Part shown: positions 1 through 3,778 of the stretch, in pieces
Layout: every line of letters begins with the position of its first letter
How positions within the stretch are numbered: the stretch's first letter is position 1
Source: Fibrobacter sp.
Lineage (GTDB): Bacteria > Fibrobacterota > Fibrobacteria > Fibrobacterales > Fibrobacteraceae
NCBI GenBank assembly: GCA_012841225.1
Contig: DUVD01000086.1
Span: 1 to 5,557, forward strand
Reading direction: 5' to 3'
Length of the DNA stretch: 5,557 bases
Made by a program: the position numbers and the translations under genes
The notes under the pieces: generated by a model
Database searches by the model: none
What the model was told of the DNA's origin: nothing
Seen by the model: only the letters and a program-made list of their open reading frames with translations

Positions 1-1
1 T

Positions 2-172
2 AATGAATGGGGCGCTTACAGCAAGTCTGCAAAGATTGAAGATCTTAACAACTACTTCCAAACCATGGGAGAAATCTTTGAAGAATTAGATATTTCTTGG
101 CAGGTTTGGTTTGGTATTATGGATGATGATTATACACTTCTTCCAGGTATGGCTGAAGCGTTAGGCCTCTAA
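2..172 (+). CDS. C-terminal end of a GH5-like glycoside hydrolase (cellulase-type), 5' truncated by the window edge
   Basis: Only the last 56 codons are present, read in the frame starting at base 2 and ending with TAA at 170-172. The fragment opens with NEWGAY. In clan GH-A enzymes such as GH5 cellulases the nucleophile glutamate lies in a (N/G)E(W/F)G motif near the end of the barrel, so the Glu at the second visible residue is probably the catalytic nucleophile. It is followed by a helix (IEDLNNYFQTMGEIFEEL) and a WQVWFGIMDDD segment, which fits the last beta-alpha unit with its substrate-facing tryptophans. The protein stops directly after the barrel (PGMAEALGL), with no C-terminal sorting or binding module, unlike the nearby mannanase. 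An intrinsic terminator follows 22 bases later. The family is inferred from this short tail only; another clan GH-A family is possible. The substrate (glucan or mannan) cannot be decided here. Confidence 0.62.
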   Translation, partial: NEWGAYSKSAKIEDLNNYFQTMGEIFEELDISWQVWFGIMDDDYTLLPGMAEALGL

Positions 173-194
173 CATTATTCGTTTTATATTTAAA

Positions 195-226
195 AAGGCT
201 GCACCAATAGGGCGGCCTTTTTTTTT
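195..226 (+). terminator. Rho-independent terminator of the GH5-like gene
   Basis: AAGGCTGC (195-202) pairs with GCGGCCTT (212-219) over 8 base pairs, one of them a G-U wobble, around a 9-base loop. A run of nine T follows (218-226). Flanking A residues 192-194 can extend the stem into the T run. It lies just after the GH5-like stop codon and separates that gene from mscL. Confidence 0.88.
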
Positions 227-259
227 GTTCTAAATTAGTTTTTATTAACAAAGAATTAA

Positions 260-296
260 TTGACCTAAGATCCTAAAAAAAACTAACTTGTATTAA
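260..296 (+). promoter_or_regulatory. Possible mscL promoter (weak assignment)
   Basis: TTGACC (260-265) is a good -35 match lying between the upstream terminator and mscL. The -10 is unclear. TAACTT at 284-289 has an 18-base spacer but only 3 of 6 matches. TATTAA at 291-296 matches better but is 25 bases away. A promoter is expected here because a strong terminator precedes the gene, but the exact boxes are uncertain. Confidence 0.3.
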
Positions 297-307
297 ACCA
301 TTTTTTT

Positions 308-312
308 AGGAG
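308..312 (+). promoter_or_regulatory. Shine-Dalgarno of mscL, deciding the start codon
   Basis: AGGAG sits 8 bases before the ATG at 321. The alternative in-frame ATG at 351 (MDEFKAF) would match the usual MscL N-terminus length better, but it has only AAAGG with a 4-base gap. The upstream start is therefore preferred. Confidence 0.75.
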
Positions 313-320
313 TTAATAAT

Positions 321-785
321 ATGGGTATTAAAGGTAGAACTAAAGGCTTGATGGATGAATTCAAGGCCTTCGCATTTAAGGGCAATATTGTTGATATGGC
401 TGTCGGTGTAATTATCGGTGGTGCTTTCGGTAAGATTGTGGCGTCTTTGGTCAGCAATATTATTATGCCTGTCGTTTCGCTCGTTATGCCCAACGGGACT
501 AAATATGCCGATTGGAAACTGGTTGTAAATCGCGGTACAGAAATAGTAGAGGGTGTCGAAAAAGCAAAAGTGATAGAAATCCCTTACGGCCTCTTTTTGA
601 GCGAGATTTTGACCTTTTTTATTGTTGCGATTGTTCTTTTCTTTGTGATCAAAAAATTTCTTGGCTTTATGATGGCCATGAAAAAAGCGGAAGAGCAAGT
701 TCCAGCACCTGCTGAACCACCTCCTCCTCCACCAGAACAAGTCTTGTTAACCGAAATTCGCGATCTATTGAAACAACAGCGATAG
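321..785 (+). CDS. mscL: Large-conductance mechanosensitive channel MscL
   Basis: A 154-residue inner-membrane channel subunit. MscL homopentamers open under membrane tension and release solutes during hypo-osmotic shock. The sequence carries the family hallmarks. An amphipathic N-terminal helix leads into FKGNIVDMAVGVIIGGAFGKIVASLV (about residues 19-44), the glycine-rich pore-lining first membrane helix. A periplasmic loop covers roughly 54-86. The second membrane helix is about 92-113 (FLSEILTFFIVAIVLFFVI). The protein ends in the conserved cytoplasmic bundle helix LLTEIRDLLK (142-151). Length is close to the family norm. Two oddities are visible: an N-terminal extension of about 7 residues relative to E. 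coli MscL, and six consecutive prolines (133-138) in the linker between the second membrane helix and the C-terminal helix. The gene is flanked by terminators on both sides, so it is probably monocistronic. Confidence 0.97.
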   Translation: MGIKGRTKGLMDEFKAFAFKGNIVDMAVGVIIGGAFGKIVASLVSNIIMPVVSLVMPNGTKYADWKLVVNRGTEIVEGVEKAKVIEIPYGLFLSEILTFFIVAIVLFFVIKKFLGFMMAMKKAEEQVPAPAEPPPPPPEQVLLTEIRDLLKQQR

Positions 786-803
786 TCGTCTTTCAAAATT
801 CAA

Positions 804-836
804 AAAGCCCCTTATTTAGTGTAAGAGGCTTTATTT
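804..836 (+). terminator. Intrinsic terminator after mscL
   Basis: AAAGCC (804-809) pairs with GGCTTT (827-832), and CTTA (811-814) pairs with TAAG (822-825). A single C/A mismatch separates the two parts, and the loop is 7 bases. The T tract is interrupted (TTTATTTG), so it may be less efficient than the terminator at 195-226. It starts 18 bases after the mscL stop. Confidence 0.75.
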
Positions 837-873
837 GTTGTGGATTAAATGTGTAAAAATTTGTTAAAATCAG

Positions 874-900
874 TTGCTTTTATTATTTTGATTTTAGAAT
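874..900 (+). promoter_or_regulatory. Possible promoter for the GH26 locus
   Basis: TTGCTT (874-879) and TAGAAT (895-900) resemble -35 and -10 boxes, but the 15-base spacer is short. TATTAT at 881-886 is a rival -10, with TTGTTA (861-866) 14 bases before it. The region between the mscL terminator and the Shine-Dalgarno at 936 must hold a promoter if the locus is expressed, but the sequence does not single one out. Confidence 0.28.
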
Positions 901-945
901 GCTAACTCAAAGAGTGCTTCATTAATAAGGTTTTTAAGGAGTGTT

Positions 946-1146
946 ATGAAAATTCAATATATTTATCTTTTGGCTTTTTTATTGGTGAGCCATGCTTTTT
1001 CTGCAACTCGTTATGAAGCGGAAGCCGCTGTTGGTCAAAATGTGGTTGTGGCTGGTACCATTGTCAAAATGGAAGAAGGAAACCTTACCTTTACTGTTTC
1101 TGCAGACAACAAAGGCATGTATGACCTTTTAGTTTGTTACTCCTAA
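946..1146 (+). CDS. Signal peptide plus truncated CBM6/CBM35-like module: 5' part of a broken GH26 mannanase gene
   Basis: This frame encodes 66 residues and starts at an ATG with AAGGAG (936-941) 4 bases upstream. Residues 1-20 form a Sec signal peptide: a short basic start (MK), a hydrophobic core YIYLLAFLLVSHAF, and likely cleavage after AFS or FSA. The mature part begins TRYEAEA. YEAE is the typical opening of CBM6 and CBM35 carbohydrate-binding modules, whose early acidic residues help bind calcium. GNLTFTVSADNKGMYDLLVCYS resembles the following strands. Such modules are usually about 120-130 residues, but only about 46 follow the signal peptide before TAA at 1144-1146. The GH26 catalytic domain begins immediately afterwards in the +1 frame. 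I infer that both frames were once a single CBM-GH26 enzyme and that an internal deletion removed the rest of the module and shifted the frame. A sequencing or assembly error is the other explanation. Alone, this peptide would probably not fold into a working module. Confidence 0.7.
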   Translation: MKIQYIYLLAFLLVSHAFSATRYEAEAAVGQNVVVAGTIVKMEEGNLTFTVSADNKGMYDLLVCYS

Positions 1147-1147
1147 T

Positions 1148-2413
1148 TTGATTAATCAAAATGCAAATGAATCGGCTAAAAAAGTCTATTCCTTTATGCG
1201 TGAGAAATTTCAAAAGAAGATCATTAGTGGTGTGATGACTTTAAATGTATTAGGTGGTAACAACGCGCCTCTCCCTGTTTTTGAACAAGAAGATGTAGCT
1301 CATGTTCGCAGCGCTTCTCAAAAAACGCCCGCCATTCTTGGTGTTGATTTTATGCATGCCACGGGCAAAAGCACTACGGAATCTTGGTTTATTTCTTATA
1401 CAGAAGCAACTCTTGCTATGGCAAAAGAAATTTATGACCTAGGCGGAATTCCTACGTATAGTTGGCATTGGCGTGACCCTTCTCAAAAAACAGATTCTTT
1501 TTACTCCGGTGGCGACACCCCAACAGACTTTGATTTTACTGCTGCTTGCGTTGATGCCCTTTGTGCCTCTTGGAATACCAACTCGAATATTTACAAAGAG
1601 ATGACTCGCGATATTGATATTATAGCAGGCTATTTAAAAACCCTACAGACTCAAGGTGTCGCTGTTTTATGGCGCCCGCTCCATGAGGCTTCTGGAGGTT
1701 GGTTTTGGTGGGGCGCTAAAGGTGCTGTTCCTTTTAAATCCCTTTATAAGCTCGTTTACGATCGCTTAACTAATCATCATGGGTTAAATAATTTAATTTG
1801 GGTGTGGAACAGCGATGGTTCTGATTTGAGCTGGTATCCCGGAAATGACTACGTCGATATTATCGGTCGCGACTTTTACTATTACCCCAGAGAAACTAAT
1901 CATGCCTCATTGATTGGTGAATTTGAAACAATTAAAAATGTGTTTGGCACTTCAAAGATGATTTCTTTATCAGAGCATGGCTCTGTCCCATACCCAGAAA
2001 ATTTAATTGCCGATGGTGCCGACTGGTCTTATTTTATGCCTTGGTATGGCGATTATGTGACTCAAGATAATTCGGTAAGCGACTGGGATCAAATTATGAA
2101 TCACGACTATGTAATCACCCTTGAAGACATGCCGGGTTGGGCGAATTATAGCGTTGGTTTAGCGCCCCCTCCTAAAAATACTTTTAATAGCGTTCGCTAT
2201 GAAAACGGTGCCTTGCACTTTTCTCAAACAGTCCTCGCCGAGGTAAGCATAGAAGTTTTTGACTTAAAGGGAACAAGCGTTGGCGTGCTTTACCGTGGCG
2301 CTTTAAGTGCTGGAGAGCATCTGTTTTCTTTGAGAAACTACTCAAAAGGGGTTTATTTTGTACGTGTAAAAACTGCCCTGCAAAATAAAACAGTTCGAGT
2401 GAGCGTGCCTTAA
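1148..2413 (+). CDS. GH26 endo-beta-1,4-mannanase catalytic domain with C-terminal beta-sandwich tail, separated from its signal peptide
   Basis: This frame (421 residues from TTG at 1148) is a near-complete GH26 enzyme, a clan GH-A retaining barrel that normally cleaves beta-1,4-mannan outside the cell. The catalytic domain spans about residues 5-335. VLWRPLHEASGGWFWWG (173-189) contains the His-Glu pair with the acid/base Glu180. MISLSEHG (271-278) contains the nucleophile Glu276. The 96-residue spacing fits the family. IPTYSWHWRD (101-110) and IWVWNSDG (217-224) are further typical barrel strands. After a proline linker (APPPKN, about 339-344), residues about 348-421 form a beta-rich tail (VFDLKG, KGVYFVRV) resembling Fibrobacter or type IX-style C-terminal domains. 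The start is doubtful: TTG has no Shine-Dalgarno and lies 1 base after the stop of the preceding frame. The frame stays open upstream to 1133 (reading FVTPN), and the first ATG is at 1196. Without the upstream signal peptide the product would stay in the cytoplasm, so this is probably the 3' part of a pseudogene unless reinitiation or frameshifting occurs. GH26 also includes some lichenases and xylanases; mannanase is the commonest activity. Confidence 0.88.
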   Translation: MINQNANESAKKVYSFMREKFQKKIISGVMTLNVLGGNNAPLPVFEQEDVAHVRSASQKTPAILGVDFMHATGKSTTESWFISYTEATLAMAKEIYDLGGIPTYSWHWRDPSQKTDSFYSGGDTPTDFDFTAACVDALCASWNTNSNIYKEMTRDIDIIAGYLKTLQTQGVAVLWRPLHEASGGWFWWGAKGAVPFKSLYKLVYDRLTNHHGLNNLIWVWNSDGSDLSWYPGNDYVDIIGRDFYYYPRETNHASLIGEFETIKNVFGTSKMISLSEHGSVPYPENLIADGADWSYFMPWYGDYVTQDNSVSDWDQIMNHDYVITLEDMPGWANYSVGLAPPPKNTFNSVRYENGALHFSQTVLAEVSIEVFDLKGTSVGVLYRGALSAGEHLFSLRNYSKGVYFVRVKTALQNKTVRVSVP

Positions 2414-2437
2414 TTTTGGTCGATTTTTATTAGTGCA

Positions 2438-2468
2438 AAATAGCCCTAGGTTTTACCCGGGGCTATTT
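2438..2468. terminator. Bidirectional terminator between the GH26 gene and galE
   Basis: AAATAGCCC (2438-2446) and GGGCTATTT (2460-2468) form a perfect 9-base-pair stem. The inner GG/CC pairs give a partly stacked loop. On the plus strand it is followed by a short T-rich stretch (TATTTATT). On the minus strand the right arm continues into TTTT. It serves two converging genes and overlaps the last bases of galE, whose stop codon (2463-2465) is inside the stem. Confidence 0.8.
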
Positions 2469-3437
2469 ATTGGCCTCGTAAGCGTGCCAAGTCGTTTTGA
2501 TAAGGGTGTCTAAATCCGAATACTTGGCTTTCCAACCCATTGATTTAGAGGCCTTGGTGGGGTCTGCAATAACGGAGTCGGTGTCTCCTAGTCGGCGTTC
2601 TACAATGCGGTAAGGCACTTTTTTCCCAGATATTTTTTCGGCTGCTTTGATTACATCTAAAACACTGGTGCCTTGTTGCACACCAAGATTTACAATAAAG
2701 CTTTCGTTTGTTTTTTGTAGTTGATCAAAAGCCATGCTATGCCCAATAGCGAGATCGTTCACGTGAACGTAATCTCTAACTCCTGTGCCATCGGGAGTAT
2801 TGTAGTCGTTACCAAAAACTAAAAGCTCGGCTCGTTTGCCAGTGATGGCTTCCATAACTAAAGGAATTAAGTTGGCGGGATTCTTTTCGAGCCCTGTAAT
2901 TCGACCTTGGACATCATAACCGGCAGCATTAAAATAACGCAAAGCGGCAAATTTCATACCCTTGAGCTTATCGTACCAAGACAAAAAACCTTCGATGGCA
3001 AATTTGGTGTAGCCGTAATAGTTTTCTGGATTAATGGGGTGGTTTTCATCTATAGGCATGTATTCTGGAGTCCCGTAAACGGCAGCAGAACTAGAAAAAA
3101 CAAAATACGAAACACCGCAAGCAACAGCTTCGTTGATGATATTTAAAGACCCAGTAATGTTATTAACACTATATTTTTCGGGTGCAATCATCGATTCACC
3201 AGCGGCCTTGAAAGCGGCTAAATGAACAATTCCCTGTGGCTTAAAATCAGATAAAAACTGATGAAGCGAAGCGACGTTTAAAATATCGCCTTTAAAAAAA
3301 GAAGCCTCTGGAAACAGGTTTTGAGTTAATCCGGATGATAAATTGTCAAATACCGCGACCTCATGACCACAATCTAAAAGTTCTCTAACAGTGTGCGAGC
3401 CAATATAGCCCGCCCCACCAATTACTGCGATTTTCAT
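2463..3437 (-). CDS. galE: UDP-glucose 4-epimerase GalE
   Basis: A complete 324-residue short-chain dehydrogenase/reductase of the cytoplasm. It interconverts UDP-glucose and UDP-galactose using tightly bound NAD, as part of the Leloir pathway and of the supply of UDP-galactose for surface polysaccharides. The NAD-binding motif GGAGYIGS is at residues 7-14, followed by the FDNLSSG region (30-36). FSSSAAVYG (114-122) provides the catalytic serine (Ser117 by alignment with E. coli Ser124). YGYTK (141-145) gives the Tyr141 and Lys145 pair. RYFNAAG (167-173), FGNDYNTPDGTGVRDYVHV (208-226) and RLGDTDSVIADPTKA (282-296) are typical GalE substrate-domain segments. The start is well supported by GGAGG 4 bases before the ATG and a strong promoter just upstream. 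It converges on the mannanase gene. A role with galactose released from galactomannan is possible, but it has no operon partner here, so a general envelope role is equally likely. Confidence 0.97.
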   Translation of the reverse strand: MKIAVIGGAGYIGSHTVRELLDCGHEVAVFDNLSSGLTQNLFPEASFFKGDILNVASLHQFLSDFKPQGIVHLAAFKAAGESMIAPEKYSVNNITGSLNIINEAVACGVSYFVFSSSAAVYGTPEYMPIDENHPINPENYYGYTKFAIEGFLSWYDKLKGMKFAALRYFNAAGYDVQGRITGLEKNPANLIPLVMEAITGKRAELLVFGNDYNTPDGTGVRDYVHVNDLAIGHSMAFDQLQKTNESFIVNLGVQQGTSVLDVIKAAEKISGKKVPYRIVERRLGDTDSVIADPTKASKSMGWKAKYSDLDTLIKTTWHAYEANK

Positions 3438-3459
3438 TTTACCTCCGTCATTGGTTGCT

Positions 3460-3489
3460 ATTATAGCAAAACGCGAGCTTCCAGGTCTT
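3460..3489 (-). promoter_or_regulatory. galE promoter with extended -10
   Basis: On the minus strand TGCTATAAT (3468-3460) is a perfect extended -10 element. The best -35 is AAGACC (3489-3484), 18 bases upstream with 3 of 6 matches, as expected where an extended -10 compensates. The predicted RNA start near 3453 gives a leader of roughly 16 bases, just enough to hold the GGAGGT Shine-Dalgarno (3446-3441). Confidence 0.75.
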
Positions 3490-3524
3490 TAAAACCCCTA
3501 AAAAATTAAAAAAAGAAGAAATCT

Positions 3525-3542
3525 GTTGTAAAGCATTGCAAC
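3525..3542. repeat. Imperfect palindrome, candidate operator
   Basis: GTTGTAA-AGCA-TTGCAAC has 7-base arms (3525-3531 and 3536-3542) with one T/G imperfection around a 4-base centre. It abuts the plus-strand TATAAT at 3544-3549, where a -35 would lie, and lies between that box and the divergent galE promoter. This position suits a transcription factor site, but no regulator can be named. Confidence 0.4.
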
Positions 3543-3543
3543 A

Positions 3544-3549
3544 TATAAT
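3544..3549 (+). promoter_or_regulatory. Perfect -10 box (TATAAT) of a possible plus-strand promoter
   Basis: TATAAT at 3544-3549 would start RNA near 3556. No good -35 is visible at 16-18 bases upstream; the nearest TTG-type sequences belong to the dyad at 3525-3542 and are too close. A second perfect TATAAT lies at 3614-3619, preceded directly by TG, and would start RNA near 3626. In such AT-rich DNA one match could be chance; the oriented terminator downstream adds weight. Confidence 0.42.
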
Positions 3550-3555
3550 GAGCGA

Positions 3556-3725
3556 GTTTGTTTTTAAATGCCACCTGTTTCTTTATATTAATAATAAAGT
3601 TTAGGACGACCTGTATAATTTTCTCTTTAGTTTATTTGAAATTTAGGTTCATAAACGTTCTAAAATAAAAAACAAAATCCCAATCCCACACTGGGGCGCT
3701 CCTCATTAGGAGAGCCCCTTTTTTT
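3556..3725 (+). ncRNA. Candidate small RNA or untranslated leader upstream of the OLD nuclease gene
   Basis: The gap between galE and the OLD gene has no credible coding region, but it has plus-strand TATAAT boxes (3544, 3614) and a strong plus-strand terminator at 3693-3725. This would give an RNA of about 170 or about 100 bases. Inside it are a weak AT hairpin (CTTTAT 3581-3586 with ATAAAG 3594-3599), an A-rich unpaired stretch (about 3660-3680) and the terminator hairpin. I recognise no known RNA family. The alternatives are a leader that attenuates transcription into the OLD gene, or a relic terminator of a lost gene. Confidence 0.35.
3693..3725 (+). terminator. Strong intrinsic terminator with no upstream plus-strand gene
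   Basis: GGGGCGCTCCT (3693-3703) pairs with AGGAGAGCCCC (3708-3718) over 11 positions with one G/A mismatch and a CATT loop. Seven T follow (3719-3725). On the minus strand there is no T run after the stem, so it works only in the plus direction. The nearest plus-strand gene upstream ends at 2413, beyond galE and its own terminator. It lies 53 bases before the OLD start codon. Confidence 0.9.
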
Positions 3726-3737
3726 GTGAACTAACAA

Positions 3738-3743
3738 TATAAA
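3738..3743 (+). promoter_or_regulatory. Possible -10 box of the OLD nuclease gene
   Basis: TATAAA at 3738-3743, after the terminator, would start RNA near 3750 and give a leader of about 30 bases. No convincing -35 is present, since that position falls within the terminator. If it is not a promoter, the OLD gene must be read through the terminator at 3693-3725. Confidence 0.3.
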
Positions 3744-3778
3744 ACACCTTTTTAGCCTAAATTAGTTAGTTTTCCAAT

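Noticed and set aside
306..740. Long antisense open frame opposite mscL
   Set aside because: It is a composition shadow of a clearly conserved mscL, with no Shine-Dalgarno and a low-complexity translation.
584..796. Second antisense frame over the 3' end of mscL with a glycine run
   Set aside because: The glycines are the reverse complement of the proline codons; it has no independent support.
2907..3146. Plus-strand open frame inside galE
   Set aside because: It lies fully antisense to a conserved epimerase and has no recognisable protein features.
3568..3591. Seven-codon reading frame (MPPVSLY) in the orphan transcript region
   Set aside because: It has no Shine-Dalgarno and no regulatory codon run suggesting a leader peptide; chance length.
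3573..3614. Direct repeat ACCTGT at 3573-3578 and 3609-3614
   Set aside because: Six bases is too short to be significant without conservation data.
230..3767. 11-base repeat CTAAATTAGTT at 230-240 and 3757-3767, each downstream of a terminator
   Set aside because: It is very AT-rich and short, with no further matching flanks and no sign of an insertion sequence or attachment site; plausibly chance.
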